Shown here: positions 1-11,698 of the stretch, in pieces
Position numbering within the stretch: position 1 is the stretch's first letter
Layout of the letters: each line of letters opens with the position of its first letter
Origin: Allium sativum
Lineage: Eukaryota; Streptophyta; Magnoliopsida; Asparagales; Amaryllidaceae
Assembly: GCA_030737875.1 (NCBI GenBank)
Contig: CM060912.1
Coordinates: 461,470,310 to 461,534,309 of the forward strand
DNA length: 64,000 nt
Direction of reading: 5' to 3'
Position numbers and translations under genes: made by a program
Notes under the pieces: generated by a model
Databases searched by the model: none
What the model saw: only the letters and a program-made list of their open reading frames with translations
What the model was told of the DNA's origin: nothing

Positions 1-1742
1 GATGCCATTCGGGTTGACTAACGCACCAGTGTATTCAGTGGATCTTATGAATAGGGTTTTCAGGGATCAGTTGAACAAGTTCGTACTTGTGTTTGTGGAT
101 GATATTCTGGTTTACTCCCGGATTGAGGAAGAGCATAAAATGCACTTGTGAGTTGTTTCGGAAATCTTGAGAAAGCATTAGTTAGGAGCTAAGTTTTCAA
201 AGTGTCACTTCTGGAAGAGGGAAGTGAGATTCTTAAGCCATGTTTTTTTTCTGGAAATGGAATAGAGTTTGACCCAGCTAAAGTGGCAACAATCCAGGAC
301 TGGGATAAACCTAAGAATACGACGAATTTTAAGAGTTTCCTTGGATTGGCGAGAGAATAAAACGAGATGGAAAGCCTGTCGAGATCATTCGAAAGTTGAA
401 CCATAGGATAAGGGATTTGAAGTTGATCAAGACGGTCGGCTTCGTAAGAAAGGACACTGGTTGTTCCTGATATTGATGGATTGAGAGATGAGGTTCTGAG
501 GGATGTCATCACGCGAAGTTGATGACTCATCTTGGTGGTAACAAGATGTATCAAGACAAGAAGCAAGCTTACTACTGGGAAGGGATGAAGAGGGATGTTG
601 GAAAACTTATTTCGAAAAGTATGAACTATCAGTTGGTGAAGCTGAATCGAAGAAGCCGAGTGGATTGCTTCAGCCATCGGAAGTTCCTACATGGAAGTGG
701 GAGCAGATATCAATGGATTACCTAGAACGAGGGCAGGAAATGAAGGGATTTGGATCATCGTGGATCGTTTGACCAAATGCGCAAGGTTTATTCCTGTCAA
801 ATCGACTAGGATAGCGTTGTAGCTGGCTGAGCTTTATATTAAATGGATAGTTCGATTCCTTGGTATCCCGAAGAGCATAGTGAGTGATCTAGATCCATTG
901 TTCACAAGTGGATTTTGGAAGAGTTTGCAAGAAACTTTGGGAACCGAGTTATGTTTAAGTACGACTTATCATCCCCAGACTGATGGCTGAACAGAAAGGG
1001 TTAACCGAGTTTTGGAAGATCTCCTAAGAGATTTTGTATTGGACTTTAGATGATCGTGGGAAGACCATCTACATAGTTGAGTTTACGAATAACAACAACT
1101 ACCAGTCGAGCATTGGGATGGCACCATACGAGGCATTGTATGGTAGACCATGTAATTCTCCGGCATGTTGGTTAGAGACTGGAGATAAGTTGATGCTTGG
1201 GCCAGAGATGATCAGAGAGACCACAAATTGTATCGAGATCGTTTGGTAACGAGTGAAGGTAGACCAAGACAGTCAGAAGAGTCATGCCGATAAACGTCAC
1301 AAAGATTTGGATTTTGACATTGGTGGCATGGTTTTTGTGAGGATTTCGCCATTGAAGCATGTTGCTTGGTTCAGAAGTAAAGGAAAATTAGGTCCAAGAT
1401 TCGTTGGACCATTTCCGATAGTCAAGCGGATTGGAAAGCTCGCATACAAAATGGATTTACCCGAGAAAATGTCGAGTGTACACAATGTTTTCCATGTGTC
1501 GTTTCTACGAAAGTGTGTGCACGATTCGAATGTGGTGGTATCTCCAGAACAGTACGAAGACCTAGAAGTCGAGTCTGTAGTTTCGAAACCTCGTAAGTTG
1601 CTTTGCATTGTGAAGAATGACACTGAATAGCTTAGGAGGAGGATGGTTAAGCTAGTCTAGGTACAGTGGACTGTGGATGATGACGATTGTACATGTGAAA
1701 CAGAAGAGATTATGAAGCCGTTTCATCTTAAACTCTTTGTTG
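1..1742 (+). pseudogene. Element A: degraded chromovirus pol tail (RT, integrase, chromodomain)
   Basis: This is the 3' end of a Ty3/gypsy pol gene, cut at its left by the window edge. Reverse transcriptase shows the MPFGLTNAP block near base 3 and an intact FVDDILVY catalytic box near 90-115. At about 350 the text jumps from the FLGLA connection motif straight to the region before integrase, so RNase H is missing. Integrase pieces follow: the zinc-finger region at about 520-640, core fragments at 700-1230, and the GPF/Y motif (GKLGPRFVGPFP) near 1385-1415. A damaged chromodomain lies at 1625-1742, with CETEE where the usual tryptophan-containing motif stands. Many stops and frameshifts make it clearly dead. 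It is closest in sequence to B at 14322-17385 and next to E at 38767-42964. The lineage call (chromovirus, Tekay type) rests on the chromodomain-like end and is fairly sure. Confidence 0.88.
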
Positions 1743-1956
1743 GTATGACCCATTGATGTCGCGTCACCTTACACTATTTAAACTTTTACTATTTGTTTGA
1801 ATTCCACATACTAGGTTAAGGCTATGGATGCATGACTTGATGGATCTAGTTTGGATAGTAAATTGGCTGCTTAGGGGTGACAGGAATGTACAGTTGTTTT
1901 TGATTGTTTGTGTTTGCTTGGGATTTCGGGGGGCGAAATTTCTAAAGGGGGGAAAC
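1743..1956 (+). other. 3' untranslated region and polypurine tract of element A
   Basis: Non-coding stretch between the pol end and the LTR. It closes with a purine-rich run (aaaggggggaaac, about 1944-1956), placed directly before a TGTA that I take as the LTR start. A gggcgaaatttc word just upstream matches the end of E (38620-38645 read on the minus strand), which supports the boundary. Confidence 0.7.
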
Positions 1957-2301
1957 TGTATTTTACGTATCGGAGGATCGTAAAATATTTTTACTTAATT
2001 CCTTGTGGGTTGGATCATTCTCATATTTTGATACGTTGGTTATGGGGATGTAAGACATGTCCCTATCTTTTAGCAATTTTATCTGTGATCATTTTGCCCC
2101 TATTGGTTTTGTACAGGGCATAACTTTTGACTGGGATCGAATCAGATGCTGAGATCGATTTAATTGGAAAGGAAATGGTGTTGCCAATTCCACAGAGTGA
2201 TCGCACTAAAGATTTGGTTCGGTGGTTTGGGAGGAATCGTTTTTTTTGTGTTACATAATTTATGGACAGGTTAACTAGTCATTAGCAGGCTGGTTAGAGG
2301 C

Positions 2302-2309
2302 TATTTATA
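2302..2309 (+). promoter_or_regulatory. Candidate TATA box of the A/B LTR
   Basis: TATTTATA lies about 350 bases into the LTR and is followed by a leader-like, pyrimidine-rich stretch. This is a reasonable position for the U3/R boundary. It was assigned by eye only. Confidence 0.45.
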
Positions 2310-2949
2310 GGAGGTTATAGGCAAGGAGATGGGGTTACTTTCTTCATTCCTCATTTGGTTGGGGTTTGAGATTCTCCCTACTCCAATCAAGTACATCTCT
2401 CCTCCATTAAAATCTTAGATCTACATTAGAAGATTGAAGATCTACATCAAGAGAGGCTAGATCTACATCAAGAAAGAAAAGACCACATAAATTTAGAGAT
2501 TGGAAGATCATTCTTCGCTGTCCAGATTCGAGATTAGTTGATTTCAAGCTATTTTGAAGATTTGGTGAGTGATATGCATCTCTCACGCTGATTCAATCAA
2601 GTATATGGGTTGTTTGACCTTATTTTCATCATTTCAAGTTGTTTTCACCAAGTTCTACACGGTATGTATATTTTCATTCAAATCACCATAGGATCTAGTC
2701 TAGTAACTTAAATTGGTAAATTTCTGTGATAATTCATGTGTTATTACAATTTAGACTCATTTGTTTAATTCGTTTATTTTTTATCATGGATTTGGTGAAT
2801 TTCTTATGTTTAAATGATGAAAAATCATTGTGATAATACTTGTTGATGGTTTGATTTAATTGATTGGTGAAATTGAATGTTTTGTACGAGTTTTGGATCG
2901 ATTCGGAGGGGATCATTTGAGTTTTGATGATGGATCGACATAAAAATGG

Positions 2950-3640
2950 TGACGGATTGGGCGTAGTGAAGAAAGTACAAATCGGCTGAGTTCTGGCATG
3001 GATCGGGCGTGTTTTGGCATGGATCGGGCACTTTCTGGGTATGACAACGTTTACAAATGCTATAGAAAGTGATGAATTGGGCAAGTTCTGAATCGGGCAA
3101 AGATCTGACATGGATCAGGCGAGTTCTAGCATGGATCGGGCAAGTTTTGGTATGGATCGGGAAAAACAAAGTTCGACAGCCTTTGCCAAATGCTATGGAT
3201 AGGTGTGGATCTGACAAAGAACTGGAGATGGATAGGGCACGTGTGCAACCATGGATTGGGTTTAAAAATGTTGATCGGTCAAGTATTTTCTTGAATGGAT
3301 CGGGCGGATTTTTTATAGCGTTTCCAGAAACGCTATGGAAAAGGGGTGGATCGGGCAAGATCTGGAGATGGATCGGGCACGTACGCAAGCCAAGGATCAG
3401 GCATAAAAACGTGGATCGGGAAAGTATTTTCTTGGCTGGATCAAGCAGAATGTTTATAGCATTTCAAAAATGCTATGGAAAAGGGGTGAATCGGGCAAAT
3501 TCTGAAGCATGGATCTGGTAAGAAAAATCGATGGATTGAACGTGTTTTCTGATAGATCGAGGAGGTCGATCCAGGATGGATTGGGTGATTATGATAGCGT
3601 TTCTAAGCACTATAAAAAGTACTTTTAAACGCTGTGGTAT
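2950..3640 (+). repeat. About 140-bp tandem repeat with palindromic core in the A/B LTR
   Basis: About five diverged copies with cores near 3037, 3178, 3315, 3456 and 3594, spaced roughly 137-141 bases. Each holds one or more ATGGATCGGGCA-like words and an inverted repeat. The best copies are 3315-3336 (ATAGCGTTTC, loop CA, GAAACGCTAT) and 3456-3476 (ATAGCATTT, loop CAA, AAATGCTAT). Open frames on both strands here are by-products of the repeat. Confidence 0.75.
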
Positions 3641-5010
3641 AAAAATTGAGCCAATGGGTTTGGAATGAACCAGGAGATATGATAGGATTTCAAAAACATT
3701 GTAAAAGGATGAATGAAACGCTCTGGTATGTTTTCATAGCAAAAAGGAGGAAATGCTATGAAATGGAATATCGACCAAATGAAGTATATTTTTGGGTCGA
3801 TGATGGTTACGGCTTCGACGCGAATTCAAGGAGGAATGTTTGAAGTTTCATAAAGAGTTCGTTGATCGACGAAATGCAATGAATGTGAAGACGACTCAAA
3901 GTTGTGAGTTCGTGGATAATGGTTGCTCGAGAAGTCACTAAAGTTTATGAACAGTCATCAAGTTGGATGGCTAGAGATATCAAAGGCCGATAAAAGTTAG
4001 TCAGAGGTTCTAGCGGACTCCAAGAAGGGATATAATAGGGACGCCTAACGGACTAGATGTTAGCTTGTCGAGAACCCTGGGTATCATGGAAAGGCCTAGT
4101 TGTCTTCGTTGAGTAAGGAAAACATATAAGTTGATAATGTACAGAGTTTTGCTAGAACCAGGGTTTCCATTATCCCATGACAAATGGCTTGTCATAGCCA
4201 GTCATACAATTAGCGATGGTTTTAAGGCAGTTTGGCGATGATAGCCAGAGTCATGGATGATGACCATTTGCTTGTATTGTCTCGTGTAGATTATCCGACA
4301 CCGTAGGAGATATATCTTGAATGCTTGTCTGATGTTGGTTTAGGCCTTCGGGGATTGTGCTTGGGAGATGTCGATATTGATTAGGATGGTCTATGTTTGA
4401 TAACTGGTTACCATGAATGTATTGTTTGTTTCTATCTGATTGTTGTAAAGGCTATCACTATCGGATGTAGAGGAGATCGGTTTGGAGTTCTTCCCTGTTG
4501 ATGTGTTAGCAGATTAGTTGATTAATCTACCTATTTCTCATATACTTTATTGATGATGTTATATAGTTGTTTTATCGGTCATTAAGACTGTTGTCTGACT
4601 CAAGATTTTATGTTTCCTCTTATTACCTTGGGTTGTCCATCCATTGTGTTTGGATGGGCAGACTAGGTAGCAGGTGACAGGTGATAAATCTTGATGTGAT
4701 GATACTACAGAGCGATAACGAGCAGGAGGCTTACGTATTACTTTCTGATATACATATTAGTTATTGTTTCCGCTATTATGCTTGTTTAGTGTCCACTGAG
4801 TGATTGTAGTGAGGCATTTTGTACAGACTTTGATGATGTACTCCAGTGATGCATGGATCTTTCTAGTTGATATGAAAATTTAAGACTCTGCTCAATTTTG
4901 TGTCACTATTATTACTTGTTGTATATGTTATATTAAATTTTATCTCTGCGCTGTAAGTTATATGACAGGTTCCGCTTGTGTTGTCCTACCCCGATGATCA
5001 TCCATAGCTG

Positions 5011-5015
5011 CATGG
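5011..5015. other. Target-site duplication of element X (left copy)
   Basis: CATGG before the X 5' LTR corresponds to CATGA at 14076-14080 after the 3' LTR. One of five bases differs, as expected for an old insertion. Removing X joins the A/B LTR cleanly. Confidence 0.7.
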
Positions 5016-6249
5016 TGTTACTACCAAAATCAACATCGAAGAAAGCTAGCGGTGAAAGGGTATCGAATAACCGAAAGCTCGTGAATGACTCAATAAAAAG
5101 TGGGGCCTAACAATGAGAAAAGCGAAAGCAGGAGCACAACTCTCCGCTAAATTCGGTCCGATAAGACCCTTTCGACGACATTGACTCGACGAAAGGCTCC
5201 CAGTAAAGAACCATCCTGATCCAGAAACAAGGAAGTCCGAAGCAACAAAACCGACAGACAAAACTCAAAGGAAGACCTTCAACAAGTAACCTACCCAAAT
5301 AACGATACATCTAAAGACGACAATATTGGAGGCACTAACCGGAAGCACGCGAAGGCCACTCAAAATCGGATCCCGAAGCATAACTACCGAAAAGATCACA
5401 CTCACAAAATAATAACAGTGACACCGAAAGCCACCCTTCGAGAATACAAGCTATCGCAAAGGCCCTACGGAGGGCTACCTAGAACCCAGACAGGAATTAC
5501 AGCCACCCGTGCGAGCATACCTAGTACGAAACCCATAACGGTTTCAACCCGGCGACTATCAACATACACCACGGGGTTAAGCCGCTCCACGTATTCACGA
5601 TAAACCTGAAAGCCTACACCCGGAAGCTCATGTCTACAAGCCTACATTCAGAAGCTTCCCTCAGGAATTCAAGTATCATAATCAAATCCACCCAAGGCGG
5701 CCGAAGGTCAAGCACCCAAGAACAAGGATGAAATGACCGACCGAAAGCCCAGGCAGGTCCGATAGCCATACGACGGAAGGGACCCAAGACCATTATAAAT
5801 AGGACCCTAGGGATCACATTGAAGTGGACTAAACATTTTCTCTTACTTCTTGTATCCTCAAAAGCAACTCATAAAATAAAATTAATGGAGGATTCCACTC
5901 TGTGACATCTGTGTATTTCTATAAAAAAACTTAATAAAAGGAGAATTTCATACAAAAATCGCTCTGTAAGTGTGTGTACTTTTATCTCTCTAACTGTAAT
6001 AGTCATAGTTCATTATCCATTCTATAGAGAATTCTGAGTTTGTTTCCAGAAATACCCTCGAATGACAATCAAGCCTCGATCACTGAGTCTAGATCCGATC
6101 CGGTGATCCTCAATGAGCAAGCAATTTAGATCCCCAGTATTCCAATTTCCCATTAAGGCCAATCGGGGAAGAGAACCAATCCACCTGACTCTCCCTTAAG
6201 ACTTGTTCTCATTGATCCACTTCCGGTGTTAACGAAAATATCATTAACA
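5016..6249 (+). repeat. 5' LTR of element X
   Basis: 1,234 bases from TGTTACTACC to ATTAACA. It aligns over its whole length with 12828-14075. Shared blocks include the start (AAAATCAACATCGAAGAAAG), the TATA region, and the tail TTAAGACTTGT followed by ATTGATCCACTTCC. ORFs in it are not conserved between the two copies. Confidence 0.9.
5794..5800 (+). promoter_or_regulatory. TATA box of the X 5' LTR
   Basis: TATAAAT followed by AGGACC. The same block occurs at 13618-13625 in the other LTR. About 780 bases of U3 lie upstream. Confidence 0.6.
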
Positions 6250-6252
6250 TTT

Positions 6253-6270
6253 TGGTGCTAGGGTCTGAAC
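6253..6270 (+). other. Primer-binding site candidate of X
   Basis: TGGTGCTAGGGTCTGAAC begins three bases after the LTR end, the normal place for a tRNA primer site. It is not the initiator-Met type used by the other elements here. I cannot assign the tRNA. Confidence 0.5.
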
Positions 6271-6432
6271 CTCCGACCTTGTGGTTAACCCTAACCCATA
6301 CCTACCTGTGACTATTTCATCCTGAACTAAGATCTTGAGAACCTTATGAGTAAAGGGTTTCCACCAAAGAATAACAGATTTCCCACAGCTGGGGCGAACA
6401 TCGACGAGCTATGGGAGATTTAAAGATCCAAA

Positions 6433-7030
6433 TTGGAAAACCTCCATATCCAAGAGAAAGAGAAGGACGTAGAGCCTTATGACCCTGATCGATGGAGCAT
6501 TAACCCCTTCCATGTAAGATCAACCTCGATTTTTGCCCTTTACCAACCCTCGACCGAAAGATACAATTCCTTTCTCCTCGCCAAAAGAGCCATCCTCGCA
6601 AAAGCCAAAGAAACCCTATTCGAAAGAAGCTTAGAAAAAAGTCCTATCCCTCTGACTGATACAAAGACTAAAGAAGATATCCCCAAATCGAAGAGCAGTA
6701 AAAAGAAAGAGTATAGATGACGAGGGAATAACAAAATTAGATGGCAAAAGGACCAAAATGCAGCGATGGAAGAGGGATTTCGACTCTAGGTTACCAAAGG
6801 GTTATAAGCTCACTGTATCGATTGAGGAAATCTATTTTCTAACTTGGCATGAGTTGAACTTCTGGTCGTCGTCCAAGAAGAAGCCCGAAAACAAAGCCAA
6901 AAGAGAAGGATTGTATTGCTACTACCATATGGTAAACGGACATGAAACCAACCATTAGAGAGTACTGGAAGCAATGATCATCAAATTCTTGAACCAAGGA
7001 AAATTACAAAGTTATGTAAGTAAGGAATAG
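6433..7030 (+). pseudogene. gag remnant of element X (Tat type)
   Basis: Two frames (6433-6720 and 6758-6958) encode a lysine-rich, highly charged Gag-like remnant with a frameshift between them. The second frame holds LYCYYHMVNGHETNH, then a stop in the position of the usual cysteine, then RVLEAMIIKFLNQGKLQSYV in the same frame. This matches the C-terminal pattern C-x-YH-x3-GH-x-T..C followed by an IE-LI--G-L segment, which is familiar from Gag of Tat-lineage plant retrotransposons. The main structural Gag domain is short or missing, so the gene is truncated as well as broken. It could not make a complete capsid protein. Confidence 0.6.
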
Positions 7031-7834
7031 GAAGTTATGCCATCGAGATCCCACTGAAATGATGAGAAAAGGATTATTCCCCTCAACGAAAAAGGAGAAA
7101 AACCCCAAAATCGAAATGAACAAGGAAAGGTCAGGCCATAAATGGATAAAGAGAAGGAAAACCCTCGCTAGCACTATATTAGTCTGGGCAAGGCATCCCC
7201 CGGAGGGGGATGGTGTGTTAGTCTTTCTCCCTGCCCAAATCATAGGGGGAAGGGTGAAAGCATCGAAAGCATAAGCCGTCGTTTCACACTGGAAATGGTC
7301 GTGGCCTTGCATCTAAAATTAGCACGCCCTTCCTCTGCTCGAAGAAGAGTACGTCCTGCCTCTGCTAGAACTAAGCAAGTCCTACCTCTACTCGCACAAG
7401 AGCACATCCTACCTCTTCTTATGTTCCGCGTTACCCTTAGAAGGGAACACAAACCCCTAACATTGCCTATGACGGTCAGGATTGGGCACCTCTCGGAGGG
7501 GGTGGCATATAAGCCTCTATCGGCGTCTACGATGGCCCGTATAGAGCGTCAAAAGAGTAAACCTTAGTTTTGTTCCTATGAGGACACCGTCTAGGTTTCT
7601 AAGCCCTTATCATCGCCTACGATGGTCATGATAAGGCACCTCCTGGAGGGAGGTTGGGTAAGTCCTTGGGCCCTGCTTGTGGATAAGCTAGCCAAGCGCT
7701 CCAGATGCACAGGCCCAGAAAGTGGCCAACAAAGCACGTACATCCTCTGCTTTGACATCAATAGCCCAAGGGGAGCTCAAGAAGCACGTACAACCTCTGC
7801 TTCCCAAATCAAATCCGAAATGGATACTCATTTT
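7031..7834 (+). repeat. Degenerate short repeats between gag and the 66-bp array
   Basis: No gene seen. About 7300-7420 has four loose copies of a roughly 30-base unit (GTCCTGCCTCTGCT-like, 'tacctctactcg'). About 7190-7680 has three copies of a GGCACCTC-GGAGGG-like block with TACGATGG nearby. The open frames here are repeat artefacts. Confidence 0.5.
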
Positions 7835-8370
7835 GGTAATAACCGGCGGTCTTCTATGCCATCACCTGAATCTGGGTGGATTCGGTGCTCTGCCAATAAC
7901 CGGAGAAGGTTCCGGTCTTCTATGCCATCACCTGAATCTAGGTGGATTCGACGCTCTACCAATAATCAGAGAAGGTTCCGATCTTCTATGCCATCACCGA
8001 ATCGGGGTGAGTTCAGCGCTCTACCAATAACTAGAGAAGGTTCCGGTCTTCTATGCCATCACCCGAATCTCGGTGGATCCAATTCTCTATGAATATTGAA
8101 AGAGGTTCTGGTCAACTATTATTAACACCTGAATCTAGAATTGGTTCGGCGTTTTACAGATACCGGAAGGGGTTCTGGTCTATTATTATCGACACCCAAA
8201 TCCCGGACGGTCCGACGCTGTACAAATACCGGAATTGGCCCCGGCCAACTATTATTAATGCCCGAATCTAGGCAAGCCTCGGTGTTTCACCAATGCCAAA
8301 GATTGTTCCGGTCTATTATTATTTATGCCTGAATCCGGATCGATTCAGCTCTGAACAAGTGCAAAAAGGT
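7835..8370 (+). repeat. 66-bp tandem array inside element X
   Basis: About eight copies with unit starts spaced 65-67 bases (for example CTTCTATGCCATCACC at 7851, 7917, 7983 and 8048). The first four are close to each other and the last four, with CTATTATTA in the same place, are more diverged. All share the GGTTCCGGTC...CTGAATC order. Internal tandem repeats of this kind are known in Tat-lineage elements, where they can seed satellites. Confidence 0.85.
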
Positions 8371-8783
8371 GGGGGCAAATTTTCCATGTATTAACATCTG
8401 AGACTGGGTGGAAGAAACCCTTTGTAAGCATTAGAAGGAGGTTCCAACTATCGGAATAACGACCCGAAGACCTCCAAGATAGTTATCTCAAATCAATACA
8501 TCAGTAGGAGATCTAATAAAGAAGATCCACAAAATTCAAAAGCAAATGAAAAGCCCATTATCAAAAATGAAGCCAGGCAAGAGGAAAGAAAGAAAGGTTG
8601 TGTTTTTCCATACTTAAAGAAAACCTCTTAAGTCATTTATCATGCAAGCAACTCACATTCATGTCCCATACCAATAGTTATTTACATATTAAAAGTTATC
8701 AACACATGAGTTTATTCATTAAAAAGATTACATCATCGGCACCATTATCATAAAGCAAAACTATGTATTACCATCATGAAATA
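8371..8783. other. Spacer in element X
   Basis: No gene, repeat or structure that I can support. It is AT-rich and lies between the 66-bp array and the 3' end of the antisense gene. Confidence 0.5.
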
Positions 8784-10817
8784 TCACTGAACATCTGGAT
8801 CCTCTCCATCCTCGGGTAAAGGGGGGTCGATGGCATGACGAAGTGCCACGCCTAGTAACCTGTTAATTCTTTGAACTTTCCCATTTGTCTCATATAAGTG
8901 GTCAAAAGCTTTGGGCTGGAGCTTCAAAGATCTGTTATAAGCCCTACAAATCGCCCTGAGAGACTTGTTTTCCTTTACCAAATCAAAAACACTCATACGT
9001 AGATCATGATTTTCTTCCTGCAAGTGTCTAATTTGGTCGGCGTACCTGATGACATGGTCGTGAGAACCCTCAATTAGTCAAGTGTCAAAGATTCCTTTCA
9101 TCTCGGCTACTACTCTTTTACACCACTTAGAAATAACTATTTCCTTTAAACCCGGTGGAGGTTTATTCAAGTAATAACATTTCTGAAGAGCGGAAGCCTT
9201 ATGTGCTGTCACAACGCCGGGGAACGAAGTCCCCATCATTATAGGGATATTCTCATAACAGTGTTGCCACGTCTCAGACTTTGTAGTAATGTTGTTTAAA
9301 TCGATTTCCAAGCCAATGACATGTTGGCGAAGATTTTTTAGCTCGTCTTCGAACTCGACAGAGGTTTTAGTCTTTATGTACGTCCTTAACCCCAGGATGG
9401 TTCTATCCTTCTCTTCCAACTGTCTTTTCAAAGCATTCATCCTCTCGGTTAAATGTTTAATGGATAAGTTCTGATATAAGAGCTTCCTTTCGTAAGATAT
9501 AGGAAGCACCTCTCTTACCGGTGACGTCCCGCCTCGGGGAAAGGGGTCTCGCGCCGATCAACCTGACCATAAACGTACAAGAAAGTGATTACATTTTTTT
9601 ACGTTCGAAGGTCATATCCCCCCTCTTCCCCTTACACACCATTACACGAAGTAAACCCGGAGCCTACCAACTATAACATATACGTAGAAAGGCGAATTAT
9701 AAATACATCACTTTTTCACATGCCTATTGTTTACATAGCGCTTCAGCATGTTTAATCCTAAAATTTCTTAACATAGCTTCATAGTCCCTACTCCACAAGT
9801 TCAAGAAGAGCTAAGGAAATGTAACATAGGCGCACTCAAGCCCCTCGAGGAGATGCGCTTCCTTGAAAGAATGGTTAGGCGTCATGAGAAACCTTTTTCT
9901 CAACCTACAAGCTACGCGTAATGCTTCCTTATAGTAAATTAAACTCTATCATAATACAAATAGTCACATTAGCCCTCGTTGATAGTAAAGGGGAGCCCCA
10001 TACAAGTGTTACGTAAGTTACGGAAGTGAATATATACAAGTGTACTACCTGCCCAATGAAAAATTGGTTTGAACTTTTTATCACCTAACTCTCCTTGAAG
10101 CAGGAAAACTGTTCCTTTTTTGTCTACTTGTAACAACAGGAAACTATCCAAAGTCAAGTATCCAAAAAAAGTTATACCCTAAGAGAAGGAACTTCGTGAT
10201 TAACAATTCCTTTCTTCCCCGAAAAGCTAGAAGTGCCGCCTTCTCTGGAGATGGGAACCACCCCCTCCTTGCCTAAATCATCCGAAAGACTGTCAATCTA
10301 TAAGAGGTCCTCGACTGCAGGGTCATCCATCCACGACGCTTCAACTTCTTCCTCACCCAATTTAATCCTTTTCAAAACCCGATTCGAGGTGAAGGAAGGA
10401 ATAAAGGAGGTTCGGAATGCAGAAAGGTTCTGAAGGTTATTAAAAAAAAAGATGAAATAAGGCGTCTTCATAGCATTCAGACTCAATCTGTGGGAGATGG
10501 ATTTGCAAAAAATCAAAAATCCTATCTTGGGCTGCACAAATGATCTGGGTGGCACGAGAAAGATCTTCATCTTTCTTCTGAAGCTCATCAGAATAGGCAA
10601 ACACATCCTCCGCCGTATGATGCTCTAAAGTTGACACCCTATCAGGAGTTACATCCCTAGCCTGCTTCTCCTTTTCCAAGGCCAACTCAGCAAGCTCCAA
10701 GGAAGCCTTCAGCCTCTCACATTCTTCGCTCAAAACTATGTTGGCCTCCCGAAGCCGAGTAATTTCAGTAGCAGAAGAGGAAGGGATAGGCTTAGACACA
10801 TGCCATTTCTTAATAGC

Positions 10818-10891
10818 CTGGGAAGGTGTAAGCAATCAGCAAACAGTTGCAATAGGTAGAAAGCCCAAGGATAAAAAGGAAAGTGTCATAC
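10818..10891 (-). other. Predicted intron 3 in the antisense gene of X
   Basis: Donor AAG/GTATGACAC, acceptor CACCTTCCCAG, 74 bases. The next exon begins AIKKWHVSK and runs into the coiled coil. Confidence 0.5.
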
Positions 10892-11292
10892 CTTAATCTA
10901 TTGAGCAATCAGGTGCCGGTAAAAATCCATCATGTCGGGAGTAGTGGAAGGCAACGAAATGTCAGAGAATTCAGGTCCGAAGAGAATGAATCTCACAAGA
11001 TCAGTAAAATCCGATGGAAGGTCAAGAAACCTCGGTGAACCGACAGTCTGGGAAGCAGGAGTATACGGTATAGCACCTATACCCGCTTCGGATGTGCTTG
11101 AAGAAAGTGGTGAAAAGGCACAACTTCTTACTTTCTTGCCAAAGACGTCTCTGGAAGTCGTGGAGGCAGAAGTATTAAGCTTCAACCTCTTGATTGGTGA
11201 ATTAGCAGGGGATTCGGCTAACCTTTTGAGAGCGGCCATGGTACCCCGGTTCAACGCATCGATAGGAGTTGGGGCTTTCGCAACCGGAACCC

Positions 11293-11387
11293 CTAACCAA
11301 ACGAAGGGTTAAAAAAAGGCGAGAGCATGAAATATTAGTATCGAAAGGAAATCTCAACATAGAAGCTGTTGAACCAATGAAACATAC
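11293..11387 (-). other. Predicted intron 2 in the antisense gene of X
   Basis: Follows CCCAG with GTATGTTTC and ends near TTTGGTTAG, 95 bases. It joins the segment ending SAPLFPG to the exon holding MAALKRLAESPANSP. Confidence 0.45.
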
Positions 11388-11627
11388 CTGGGAATAATGG
11401 AGCCGAAGGAGCGAACACTTCCGAACCTACCACTAAACGATTGGTACCGGGAAGGCATACTGGTGGACGCCCCAATATCTTCTGACCATGAGGAAGGAAA
11501 TTGTAAAAACGCAGCTTATCCTTGGTTAATAGAGCTGATCGACTCGGCAGATTTTTGAGCGATTCCAAGATGAGCTTAGACACGCTAGATTCGCTCTTGG
11601 TTAGGGGCACCCCCTCAGAAGTAAAAT

Positions 11628-11698
11628 CTGAAAGAAAGGAATTGAAGATGCGCGGCGAACGGGAAAATAAACACTTGTGAAAGGTCAAAGGGACTTAC
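11628..11698 (-). other. Predicted intron 1 in the antisense gene of X
   Basis: Starts GTAAGTCCC and ends with a pyrimidine run and CTTTCTTTCAG, 71 bases. Removing it links the domain ending GVSGQIADC to the segment starting DFTSEGVPLTK. Confidence 0.55.

Larger units (their letters stand above)
1957..5015 (+). repeat. LTR shared by elements A and B, left part
   Basis: The LTR starts TGTATTTTACG after the polypurine tract. It is broken at 5015 by element X and resumes at 14081-14139, where it ends GTCGTCACA in front of a primer-binding site, for a total of about 3.1 kb. Its first 60 bases resemble the E LTR start (GGATCGTARAATATTT) and its last bases resemble the E LTR end. It contains a TATA box, a block of about 140-base palindromic repeats, and long stretches (3640-5010) in which I see no gene. 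Open frames here are chance frames in repeats. Length fits the long LTRs of Tekay-type elements. Confidence 0.75.

Noticed and set aside
2734..3521. ORFs on both strands up to 187 residues
   Set aside because: By-products of the 140-bp LTR repeats. Residue patterns repeat with the DNA period.
7622..8332. Serine/proline-rich repeat ORFs
   Set aside because: Produced by the 66-bp array, open in more than one frame, no start context or homology.
9969..10157. Minus-strand 62-residue ORF (LLLQVDKKGTVFLLQGEL)
   Set aside because: I do not recognise it. It lies between exons of the antisense gene and may be intron or exon, with no independent support.
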